Positions 57,365 to 64,000 of a DNA stretch of 64,000 bases are shown one piece after another. Source of the DNA: DATGZH01 sp035297265. Its GTDB lineage: Bacteria; Actinomycetota; Acidimicrobiia; Acidimicrobiales; RAAP-2. The DNA is taken from contig DATGZH010000014.1 of assembly GCA_035297265.1 (NCBI GenBank), positions 62,001 to 126,000 on the forward strand, read 5' to 3'. A program made the translations under genes and the position numbers. A model generated the notes under the pieces. The model searched no databases and was not told where the DNA came from. It worked only from the letters and a program-made list of their open reading frames with translations. Positions within the stretch are counted from its first letter, which is position 1, and every line of letters begins with the position of its first letter.

Positions 57365-58152
57365 CGCAGCTGGGCCGGGCAGCCCGGCGTGGTCGGCGGG
57401 GTGGGCGGCGAGCTCGCCATGTAGCCGAGCGTCGGCCAGAGCGAGCCGACCGGCTGGCCGGGCGGCAGGAGCGGGACGTCTTCGGTGACCGAGCCACCGA
57501 CGTCGGTCGAGCCGAGGTCCCAGCTCACCCTCACGCCGATCCAGTAGCCGTAGACGGCGACCTGGGTGGGGCCGGCGTTGGGCGGGGCGTACCACGTCTT
57601 CACGCCGGTCCACGAGCCGCCGTTGACCTGCGGCATGCTCCACACGGCCGGCCCCGACGTGAGCGTCCCACCCTGCACCCCGAGCTGGCACCAGCCGCCG
57701 GCCGCGGTGATGGAGTACGCGATGCCGTCGACCGTCTGGGTCGGGAAGGAGTCGCCGTTCTGCGTCGTGTTGGGACTGGGCCAGCCGGTGCAGGCCCCGG
57801 CGCCCGACATCGCGCAGGTGCCGATATAGCCGGCGTAGTTGGCCGGCGAGGCGCTGTTATAGGGGGCGAGGCTGCCGCCGGGCGGCTGGTTGGCCTGCAG
57901 GCCCTGGATCTCGTCGGCGTAACTGCTGGCGATGCCGAGCGCCACGATCCGGTGGTCGGTGCTGCCCGACGTCGAGTTGATCGAGGCGAGAAGGAGGGCG
58001 GCGGGTACGAGCACGAGGAGCAGCACGGTGATGGCAATCGTGACGTCGACAAGACCGATGCCTTCTTCGCCATAGGCGCGCGCCACTGCCCGACGCCGCT
58101 CAAGCGGCGCACGACCCCTGCCCCTCCTGCTCTCCGCGCTGGACGATGTCAC
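57361..58152 (-). CDS. PilV-like type IV pseudopilin
   Basis: A 263-residue protein from GTG 58152. 'YGEEGIGLVDVTIAITVLLL' is a prepilin-type site: cleavage after the Gly of 'EEG', hydrophobic helix, Asp in place of Glu at position 5. The rest is a pilin globular domain with Cys in 'GTCAMSGAGACTG' and 'GWCQLGV'. The start is uncertain: upstream ATGs at 58191 and 58212 would lengthen the leader, and GTG 58086 would give a classical 9-residue leader. It heads the pseudopilin operon and may help prime pilus assembly at the tip with the PilW- and PilX-like proteins. Confidence 0.82.
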   Translation of the reverse strand: MTSSSAESRRGRGRAPLERRRAVARAYGEEGIGLVDVTIAITVLLLVLVPAALLLASINSTSGSTDHRIVALGIASSYADEIQGLQANQPPGGSLAPYNSASPANYAGYIGTCAMSGAGACTGWPSPNTTQNGDSFPTQTVDGIAYSITAAGGWCQLGVQGGTLTSGPAVWSMPQVNGGSWTGVKTWYAPPNAGPTQVAVYGYWIGVRVSWDLGSTDVGGSVTEDVPLLPPGQPVGSLWPTLGYMASSPPTPPTTPGCPAQLR

Positions 58153-58537
58153 TCGCCGTGAGTCCCCCTCGGGCTCCCCACCAGGTGGCATTGAAGCCCC
58201 GTCCGCCAGCATTGCCTCGCAGTGCCGACGGGGCTGCCCCAGGGCCCGTCCGACACCTCTGCACCTGCACAGCAACCCTACCCCGAACGGCACCTTCGTT
58301 CACAGCGGACGAGGCGAAATTTCCCCAGGCCGAAACGGTCGTTTGGGCCCCGGCGTCGCCCCCCGGAACGGGCGCCCGAGGGGCCCGGTGCCGCCCCGCG
58401 GAGGCGAGCCCGATCACCACCCGGGCGGTCCTGGCCCGGGGCGGCTCCGGCCCGTGGCCGATGCGACTCCGTCGACGCCCTTGACCCTCGACCTCTACTT
58501 GAGCTTGATGCCTGATGAGCCCCCTTTTGGGGGTCGC

Positions 58538-58543
58538 TACGCT
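58538..58543 (+). promoter_or_regulatory. Putative -10 element (TACGCT) for leaderless thiD
   Basis: TACGCT fits TANNNT and ends 7 nt before GTG 58551, which has no ribosome-binding site. A CCCCC-TTTT-GGGGG hairpin (58520-58533) lies just upstream and overlaps the alternative ATG at 58515. Confidence 0.4.
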
Positions 58544-58550
58544 GTTGCAG

Positions 58551-59399
58551 GTGGCCGGAGCGACGCCGACAGTGGCCCTCTCCATCGCCGGGTCCGACTC
58601 GGGTGGAGGCGCCGGACTCCAGGCCGATCTCAAGACCTTCGCCGCCCTCGGGGTGTTCGGCACGACGGCCGTGACCGCGGTCACCGCCCAGAACACGGCG
58701 GCCGTCCTCGGGGTGGTGGCCCTCGACCCGGATTTCGTGGTGGCCCAGGTGCGGGCGGTCACGTCGGACCTCGCGGTGGCGGCGGCCAAGACCGGCATGC
58801 TCGCCCGACCCGACACGGTCGCCGCCGTGGCCGAGCTGGCGGCGCGAGGAGAGCTCCCGCCGCTCGTGGTGGACCCGGTGCTCGTGTCGTCGACCGGTCA
58901 CCCCCTCATGGACGAGGGCGGGGTGGACGCCTACCGACGCCTCCTCCTCCCCGAGGCCGCGGTCGCCACCCCCAACCTCCGGGAGGCCGCGCTCCTCACC
59001 GGCCGCTCGCTCAGCGACCTCGCCACGGTTGGCGCCATGGTCGAGGCGGCCGAGGAGCTGCGGGCCCTCGGAGCGACGGTCGTCGTGGTGAAGGGCGGCC
59101 ACCTGGCCAGCGCGGCGCGGGAGGGGGCGCCGGGCGACGCCGAGCGTCCCGGCTCGCCCGACGTGGTGGTCGGTCCCGACGGCCCGGTCGTCCTCCACGG
59201 GGAGCGGGTGGCCACGAGCAACGACCACGGCACCGGCTGCTCGCTCTCGGCGGCCATCACCGCCGGGTTGGCCCTCGGGTCGCCGCCGCTCGAGGCGGTC
59301 GTGGCGGCGAAGGCCTACGTGCGGCGGGCGCTCGCCGGCGCGGTGGACTGGCGCCTCGGGGCCGGGCACGGCCCCATCGACCACTTCGGCTGGTCGTGA
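58551..59399 (+). CDS. thiD: Hydroxymethylpyrimidine/phosphomethylpyrimidine kinase
   Basis: A 282-residue ribokinase-fold enzyme: 'VALSIAGSDSGGGAGLQADL' (the GSDSGGGAG substrate loop), 'FGTTAVTAVTAQNT', 'VVDPVLVSSTGHPLMDE', 'ATPNLREAALLTG', 'VVVVKGGH' and the ATP/anion-hole 'NDHGTGCSLSAAITAGLALG'. It phosphorylates HMP and HMP-P in thiamine synthesis. I chose GTG 58551 because the family normally starts within a few residues of 'VALSIAGSDS' and a TACGCT element fits a leaderless transcript; ATG 58515 adds 12 residues. No TPP riboswitch is visible upstream. Confidence 0.93.
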   Translation: MAGATPTVALSIAGSDSGGGAGLQADLKTFAALGVFGTTAVTAVTAQNTAAVLGVVALDPDFVVAQVRAVTSDLAVAAAKTGMLARPDTVAAVAELAARGELPPLVVDPVLVSSTGHPLMDEGGVDAYRRLLLPEAAVATPNLREAALLTGRSLSDLATVGAMVEAAEELRALGATVVVVKGGHLASAAREGAPGDAERPGSPDVVVGPDGPVVLHGERVATSNDHGTGCSLSAAITAGLALGSPPLEAVVAAKAYVRRALAGAVDWRLGAGHGPIDHFGWS

Positions 59400-59444
59400 C
59401 ACGGCGACGGCCCGACCGAGGGTCGCCGTAGGCTGGGCCGGGCC

Positions 59445-60137
59445 ATGGACCGACCGCCCCCCGCCCTGACCGAGGAGCTGGACCCGGCGCCGTCCGACGG
59501 CGGCAACGGCAACGGCGACGGACCGCCCCTCCCCCCGCCCCGGCCCGGCCCGGGCCTGCGCCCGGCCATGGTCGTCCTCGGCCTGGCCGTGTTCATCGTG
59601 GTCGTGTTCGGCGTCCTCGCCGGCGTGACCAACATCGACGCCAGCGGCCCGGCCAACTCGGGCGTCCGGCCGGCCACCGTCCCGGGCACCTCCCTCGTCG
59701 CCGTCTCGGCCACCCGGGCCCTGCGGCCGATCGAGCAAGCCGGCGAGCCGCCGGGCAACATCGTCGACGCCGTCCGCATCCCGGTGGGTGCCGTCGTCGT
59801 GTCCTCGGCGAACAACACGGCGGGTGCCGGCGAGTACGACGAGCAGGTGACGTTCGCCGTGGCCGCCTCGCAGAGCGCGGTCATCGACTTCTTCCGCACC
59901 GAGGTCCGCCGCCTCGGGTGGGGCCAGTACAGCAGCGGCCCCGCCTACAACGAGCCGGCCACGATCGAGGTCCTCGCGACCAAGGGCGGTAACGACGGCT
60001 TCTACTGGGAGATCGGTGCGCTCGTGTCCCCGACCACGTTCGCCAAGAACGGGGTGCTGTCGACAAGCAAGGCCGCGGCGACCACGGGCACGACGCGATT
60101 CACCATCCGCCTCTTCCAGGTCTCCGACACCAACTGA
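59445..60137 (+). CDS. Hypothetical membrane-anchored protein
   Basis: A 230-residue protein: Pro/Gly-rich N-terminus (about 1-40), one membrane segment (about 41-62, 'AMVVLGLAVFIVVVFGVLAG'), then an extracytoplasmic domain of about 165 residues ('VTFAVAASQSAVIDFFRTEV', 'RLGWGQYSSGPAYNEPATIE', 'TRFTIRLFQVSD'). No Cys, no lipobox. The topology is like small actinobacterial envelope proteins of unknown function. It begins 45 bp after thiD and ends before the convergent glycosyltransferase. Confidence 0.6.
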   Translation: MDRPPPALTEELDPAPSDGGNGNGDGPPLPPPRPGPGLRPAMVVLGLAVFIVVVFGVLAGVTNIDASGPANSGVRPATVPGTSLVAVSATRALRPIEQAGEPPGNIVDAVRIPVGAVVVSSANNTAGAGEYDEQVTFAVAASQSAVIDFFRTEVRRLGWGQYSSGPAYNEPATIEVLATKGGNDGFYWEIGALVSPTTFAKNGVLSTSKAAATTGTTRFTIRLFQVSDTN

Positions 60138-60163
60138 CCGGCGGCCGCGCCGGTCCCGGTTGC

Positions 60164-61519
60164 TCAGTCCAACGCGGCCGAGACCTGCGCGGCCGCGAGC
60201 CGATCGGGTACCTCGACCTCGTCGGCCTGGCGCAGCATGTGGGCCCAGACGAAGAAGTTGATCGGGTAGAGCACGTAGCCCACCCGGGTGGCCGGGGCGA
60301 ACAGGATGGCCACCGTCATGATCCAGCCGGCCAGCGAGCAGGCCTGGGCGGTCGTGGTCGGTGGGTGCCGGACGAGGTGACGGACGAGCACCACCCCGCC
60401 CACCGCGGCCACGGTGATGGGCAGGAGGCGGTGCAGGGCCGGGAAGGCGCTCACGATGAGGTGCCCGGGCAGCGGGCTGGCCGCCGGTGAGGCCACGCCG
60501 GCCAGGCCCAGCGGGAACAGCACGACGTTCTCGATGAAGTCGTGGGGGTTGTGAAGGAGGAACGGGACGATCACCGGTCCGCCGACGACGAGCATGCCGA
60601 GGGCCATCCGTCCCGGCGCCCGCCGGCCGTCGGCCGTCCGGGCGGCGAAGAGGGCGAGGAGGGCGAGCGGCCAGGCGGTGAACTTCATGGCCGAGACGAT
60701 GCCGAGCACGAAGCCCGACCAGCCCGGCCGTCGCCGCTGGGCCAGCACCATGGCGAGGAGGAGGAGCGCCACGACCGGCATGTCGTCGCCCCCCGTGGCG
60801 AGCGGGAGGGCCGCGGTGGGCAAGACCGTGAGCACCTGGAGCGTGCGCACCCGGGGCTCGGTCGGGCCGCGGTACATGGCGAGCGCGCCGAAGACGACGA
60901 GGAGCGTGACGATGCTGAAGAAGATCCGCGGATCGGTCAGCTGCTCGGGCACCTTGGCGCTGCTCGGGAGGCCGAAGACCATCATGAGCGGCAGGTACGG
61001 GAAGAAGGATTCGTAGACCGGCTGGCCGGGCACCGCAGCCACCACCCGGCCGTCGTGCACGGGCAGGCGGTAGGGGTCTTGGCCGACGACGAGCAGGTGG
61101 GCGTGCTGGTTGATCACCGTGTCCTCGGGCTGGACGTGGGCCGCGGGGTTGCCGTGGGCCCGCCAGGCCACCTCGAGGGAGAGCGGGCCCAGCGTGGCCC
61201 CGACCAGCACGAAGAGGAAGATGACGATCCGGACGGGCCGCCAGGGCTGGCGCAGGGCCTCGGGACCCGTGGGCGGTTCGGGCTCGAGGCCGAGGCGCTC
61301 CCTTCGGGCCCGGTGCCGACCGACGAGGGCCGAGGCCAAGGCGGCGACGAGGTAGGGGCCGACGGCCAGCTCACCCCACTGGCGGTAGAGGGCGAGGCCC
61401 GAGAAGTGCGCGGTCAGTCCGGCGAAGAGGGCCGAGGCCGCGTAGAGACCGGCGTCGCGTTCTTCGGGTCGCCAGGCCCTGACCCGAGCACCACTCCACT
61501 GTCGGAGGGCATGCACCAA
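60164..61519 (-). CDS. GT87-like polyprenol-phosphate-dependent mannosyltransferase (membrane)
   Basis: A 451-residue protein with about 10 hydrophobic segments and the GT87/DUF2029 arrangement: after the first two membrane helices comes 'NQHAHLLVVGQDPYRLPVHD', the acidic-loop region of this family, then 'QPVYESFFPYLPLMMVFGLP' and the cytoplasmic/periplasmic loops. Such enzymes use polyprenol-phosphate-mannose or -arabinose to extend envelope glycans. TTG 61519 (with GGGAG 7 nt upstream) is the likely start; GTG 61516 is close. The C-terminal residues are cytoplasmic. Confidence 0.75.
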   Translation of the reverse strand: MVHALRQWSGARVRAWRPEERDAGLYAASALFAGLTAHFSGLALYRQWGELAVGPYLVAALASALVGRHRARRERLGLEPEPPTGPEALRQPWRPVRIVIFLFVLVGATLGPLSLEVAWRAHGNPAAHVQPEDTVINQHAHLLVVGQDPYRLPVHDGRVVAAVPGQPVYESFFPYLPLMMVFGLPSSAKVPEQLTDPRIFFSIVTLLVVFGALAMYRGPTEPRVRTLQVLTVLPTAALPLATGGDDMPVVALLLLAMVLAQRRRPGWSGFVLGIVSAMKFTAWPLALLALFAARTADGRRAPGRMALGMLVVGGPVIVPFLLHNPHDFIENVVLFPLGLAGVASPAASPLPGHLIVSAFPALHRLLPITVAAVGGVVLVRHLVRHPPTTTAQACSLAGWIMTVAILFAPATRVGYVLYPINFFVWAHMLRQADEVEVPDRLAAAQVSAALD

Positions 61520-61637
61520 TCCATCGCTCCCACGGGCTGTCGGACCGCAGAGGCCCAGGTCGGAGGCGCGTCGAGTACGCCGCCGCGCCGGCGAGCCTAC
61601 CAGCCGGCCCCTCGTTCGGGCGGACCGCGAGCCGGCC

Positions 61638-63596
61638 TCACCGCCCGCCGAGCAGGACCTCCGAGTAGAAGGCGAGCTCGGCCGAGAGCGCGGCCACCAG
61701 GGTCTCCTTCCGACGGAAGCCGTGGGACTCGTCGGCGAAGAGCATGTACTCGCAGCGCCGGCCGGCCGCCCGCAGCTCGTCGGCCATGGCCTCGGCCTGG
61801 CTCGGCGGCACGACGGGGTCGTCGGCCCCCTGGAGGAGGAGCACCGCGCCGTGCATGGCCCCGACGAGGTGACGGGGCGAGCGGGCCCGGTAGAGCTCCT
61901 CGGCCTCGGGCAGCGGGCCCACGAGCGTGTCGAAGTAGTGGGCCTCGAAGTCGTGGCTCGTGGCCACGAGCGAGAGGAGGTCGGTCACCCCGTACCAGGA
62001 CACGGCGGCCGCGAAGGCGTCGCCCCGGGCCAGGCAGGAGAGTGCGGTGAACCCGCCGGAGCTCGAGCCCCGCACGGCCATGCGGCTCCCGTCGACCACG
62101 CCGGCCGCCGCCAGGTGGCGGGCCGCGGCGAGGCAGTCGTCGGCGTCGAGCTCGCCGAAGCGGCCGTCGAGCCGCACCCGGTAGGCCCGGCCGTAGCCGG
62201 TCGAGCCCGAGTAGTTGACCGCGGCCACCGCGTACCCCCGGGTCGTGAGGAGCTGGACCAGCGGGTCGAAGCCCGGGTCCGCCGAGCCCGTCGGACCGCC
62301 GTGGCAGTGCACGACGAGCGGGGGCAGCTCCCCCGGCGGGCCCCGGTGGCCGTCGAGGCACGGGGGGTAGAAGAGGCCGTGGACCGCACCGGCCGGGCCC
62401 TCGGCCGAGAACGGCTCGGCCACCGACACCGACAGGATCGGGAGGAGGGGCGGGCCGGGGGCGAGCACCTCGTCGGCCCAGTGGGCCACCACGCCCGGCC
62501 GTCCGAGGCGCGAGCCCTCGAGCCGCCGGCCGAGCCAGAGCCCGCCGGTGGCCCAAGGGGTGGCGCCCGTCCAGGCCACGCCGCCGCGGTGCGCGCAGAG
62601 CGCTGTCACCGTGACGCACGGCTGGTCGAAGGGGACGAGTGCACCGTCCTCGGTGAGCACGCCGACGTGGTCGACACCGTCGCGTCGCCAACGGCAGGCG
62701 AGCTCACCGCTCGGTAGCTCGACCAGGCTCTGCTGGCCGAGGGCCCAGTCGGGTCCGTGGAACTCGGCCGCCTCGTCGGTGAGCGGGCGGGCTCCCGCCG
62801 CCTCGGTCCACCGCCAGGGCTGCCACCAACCCTGGGCGTCGCTCACGAAGGCGAGTGAGCCGTCGCGGCACCAGAGCGGTTGACCCACCGCCACGCCCGG
62901 CCCGCCGACGACCACCTCCGGGTCGAGGAGCCGCGGCGGTCGGTCCGGCCCGAGGTCGAGCCGACCGACGACGAGGCGCGACGTGTCCCACGACATGGCG
63001 GGGTGGTCCCAGGCCACGAGGGCCAGCCGGCCGTTCGCGCCCGGCCCGGCGAGGAAGTCCGGGCCTTCGTAGAGGACGACCGCCGGTCCCGACCGCCAGA
63101 CGTCGACGGCCACGAGCCGACGGGTGACGCCGTCGGGGCTGAGCTCCTCGCGAACCGCCAGCACGTGGCGACCCCAGGCCTTGAGGTCGCCGTGGTGCCA
63201 CCGCTCGCTCCCGGGCGGCGCGTCGGTGAGGGCCACCGGCTCCTCGTCCCCGGGGCGCCAGCGACAGAGACGCTGGCTGCTCCCGTCGACGAAGACGAGG
63301 ATCGGTTCGGGCGAGCGGTGGTGCTCGGCCTCAGGTGGGTGGCACAGACAGAACGCTCCCCCGCCGTACTCGTGCACCCGGGACCGGGCGCTCGCCCCGT
63401 CGGGGAAGTAGACCTCGGGCCGACCGCCGATCCTCGTGCGCAGCACGACCGAGCGGCCCCCTTCCTCCGGCCGGCTCTCGAGCCAGTAGAGGTCCCGGTG
63501 GAACGAGGCCAGTCCCGAACGTGAGACCCGGGCGGCGGCCACGGTCCCGACGTCGAGCGGGGAGGGCCAGTCGCCGAAGGCGAGCTCCGCTGCCAT
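61638..63596 (-). CDS. S9-family (prolyl oligopeptidase-like) serine peptidase
   Basis: A 652-residue two-domain protein. The N-terminal about 370 residues are a beta-propeller with repeated Trp/Asp motifs. The C-terminal alpha/beta-hydrolase domain has the nucleophile Ser512 in 'RGSSSGGFTALS', Asp near 593 in 'QGADDPVVPPSQAE' and His625 in 'ADESHGFRRKE'. 'HCHGGPTGSADPGFDPLVQL' is the oxyanion region. No signal peptide is visible, so it is cytoplasmic. It likely degrades short peptides. The start is ATG 63596. Confidence 0.93.
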   Translation of the reverse strand: MAAELAFGDWPSPLDVGTVAAARVSRSGLASFHRDLYWLESRPEEGGRSVVLRTRIGGRPEVYFPDGASARSRVHEYGGGAFCLCHPPEAEHHRSPEPILVFVDGSSQRLCRWRPGDEEPVALTDAPPGSERWHHGDLKAWGRHVLAVREELSPDGVTRRLVAVDVWRSGPAVVLYEGPDFLAGPGANGRLALVAWDHPAMSWDTSRLVVGRLDLGPDRPPRLLDPEVVVGGPGVAVGQPLWCRDGSLAFVSDAQGWWQPWRWTEAAGARPLTDEAAEFHGPDWALGQQSLVELPSGELACRWRRDGVDHVGVLTEDGALVPFDQPCVTVTALCAHRGGVAWTGATPWATGGLWLGRRLEGSRLGRPGVVAHWADEVLAPGPPLLPILSVSVAEPFSAEGPAGAVHGLFYPPCLDGHRGPPGELPPLVVHCHGGPTGSADPGFDPLVQLLTTRGYAVAAVNYSGSTGYGRAYRVRLDGRFGELDADDCLAAARHLAAAGVVDGSRMAVRGSSSGGFTALSCLARGDAFAAAVSWYGVTDLLSLVATSHDFEAHYFDTLVGPLPEAEELYRARSPRHLVGAMHGAVLLLQGADDPVVPPSQAEAMADELRAAGRRCEYMLFADESHGFRRKETLVAALSAELAFYSEVLLGGR

Positions 63597-63620
63597 CAGC
63601 TGCCCCGCCGAGCCGTCGGC

Positions 63621-64000
63621 TCAGGTGGTGAGGGCGTAGACGGGGGACACGTGGATGGTCCCGCCCCCGCAGGCGTCGATCTGGACGTTGACCACGGCGT
63701 GCGCCGTGTCGTTCGGCGGCGTGATCTCCATCATGGACGACGTCGGGCACGTCGTCTCGGTGCCGACCGGGACGTCCTCGAAGGACAAGCTGAACGCCGC
63801 CGACTGCTGCGGGGCGAGGACGACGAGGGTCGGCGGGTTGTTGGCCGCCGCGGTGGGGAAGCTCGGCCCCCCGCCCCGGATCACGTTGGTCGGCAATGCC
63901 GCGCCCGCCGACGACAGGAGCTGGAGGCCCGGGTAGCCCTGCATGGAGCAGTTCGTGCTGCTCGTGTTCACCATGAGGAAGCTGAGCTCGATCGTCCCGG
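63621..64000 (-). CDS. DUF4232-type secreted protein, C-terminal part
   Basis: The coding frame enters from the right edge: 'GTIELSFLMVNTSSTNCSMQ', then 'GYPGLQLLSSAGAALPTNV', 'VVLAPQQSAAFSLSFEDVPV' and 'ACGGGTIHVSPVYALTT', ending at TGA 63623. This is the DUF4232 pattern (NTS-x2-C, GYPG, Cys near the end), a small all-beta domain usually found in actinobacterial secreted lipoproteins, with a likely disulfide. The N-terminus and signal lie outside the window; an internal ATG near 63977 is not the true start. Confidence 0.75.
   Translation of the reverse strand, partial: GTIELSFLMVNTSSTNCSMQGYPGLQLLSSAGAALPTNVIRGGGPSFPTAAANNPPTLVVLAPQQSAAFSLSFEDVPVGTETTCPTSSMMEITPPNDTAHAVVNVQIDACGGGTIHVSPVYALTT

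Noticed and set aside
55250..57424. Open frame of 724 codons on the plus strand
   Set aside because: Opposite the PilW-like gene; composition-driven, without motif or ribosome-binding site.
58515..58550. TPP riboswitch upstream of thiD (and thiG)
   Set aside because: Neither upstream region has the conserved CTGAGA/ACCTGATC-like THI-box elements, and both gaps are too short.
1..64000. tRNA or rRNA genes, insertion sequences, prophage
   Set aside because: No cloverleaf with a GGTTCGAATCC-type T-arm, no rRNA blocks and no transposase or integrase motifs were seen on reading both strands.

Overview
The window is a high-GC (visibly about 70%) actinobacterial chromosome segment with tightly packed genes, many 1-4 nt stop/start overlaps (ATGA, GTGA), frequent GTG starts and several probable leaderless starts. 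A perfect IdeR-type iron box, an F420/LLM-type oxidoreductase, a mycothiol-dependent-isomerase-type protein, a DUF2510 domain, a split glycine decarboxylase and a secreted protein built from 'GYWLV..DGGVF.FGDA..YGSLPG' repeats together suggest class Acidimicrobiia. That assignment is inference from gene content, not from a marker gene.

Layout. 1-7.1 kb: a cut-off CaiB/BaiF CoA-transferase, a coiled-coil protein, UspA, a membrane protein, a secreted beta-helix protein, an amidohydrolase, an LppX-like secreted protein, then an ArsR-SRPBCC regulator divergent from a YCII protein and a DinB/MDMPI-type protein. 7.1-24.7 kb: a large catabolic region. A five-gene minus-strand oxygenase operon (Rieske oxygenase, LLM oxidoreductase, TauD-type dioxygenase, carboxymuconolactone-decarboxylase-like protein, LigB/DODA-type extradiol dioxygenase) is followed by a Baeyer-Villiger monooxygenase, a cyclase-family hydrolase, an amidohydrolase, three SDRs, a class II aldolase, an acyl-CoA dehydrogenase, a fused E1 alpha/beta 2-oxoacid dehydrogenase, a TetR regulator and an acyl-CoA synthetase. 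Four consecutive divergent promoters in this region carry the same palindrome (consensus TACYRACCGGTYRGTA), which points to one regulon, probably run by the local TetR. The substrate is not evident; ring hydroxylation, Baeyer-Villiger oxidation, CoA activation and beta-oxidation-like chemistry suit a cyclic, aromatic or terpenoid-like compound.

24.7-28.3 kb: a scar-like region with a truncated GNAT acetyltransferase and a pilin-like fragment, then the FGDA-repeat protein and a cupin. 28.3-35.7 kb: DUF2510 membrane protein, epoxide hydrolase/SDR pair, FMN-binding protein divergent from an Asp-box propeller protein across a perfect inverted repeat, a membrane-anchored GH43-like protein with a paralogous small partner, and a second class II aldolase. 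35.7-40.8 kb: operon MerR - PD-(D/E)XK-like protein - gcvT - gcvPA - gcvPB, with no gcvH. 40.8-45.4 kb: iron(III) ABC transporter (binding protein, permease, ATPase) behind a perfect iron box that overlaps the thiG stop codon, then thiG.

45.5-58.2 kb: the most unusual system, a three-gene pseudopilin operon (PilV-like, PilW-like, PilX-like) in which PilW carries two and the 2985-residue PilX seven LamG/concanavalin-like modules plus long glycine-rich domains. It looks like a giant pilus-tip or surface adhesin complex. 58.5-64 kb: thiD, a membrane-anchored protein, a GT87-like membrane glycosyltransferase, an S9 peptidase and a cut-off DUF4232 protein.
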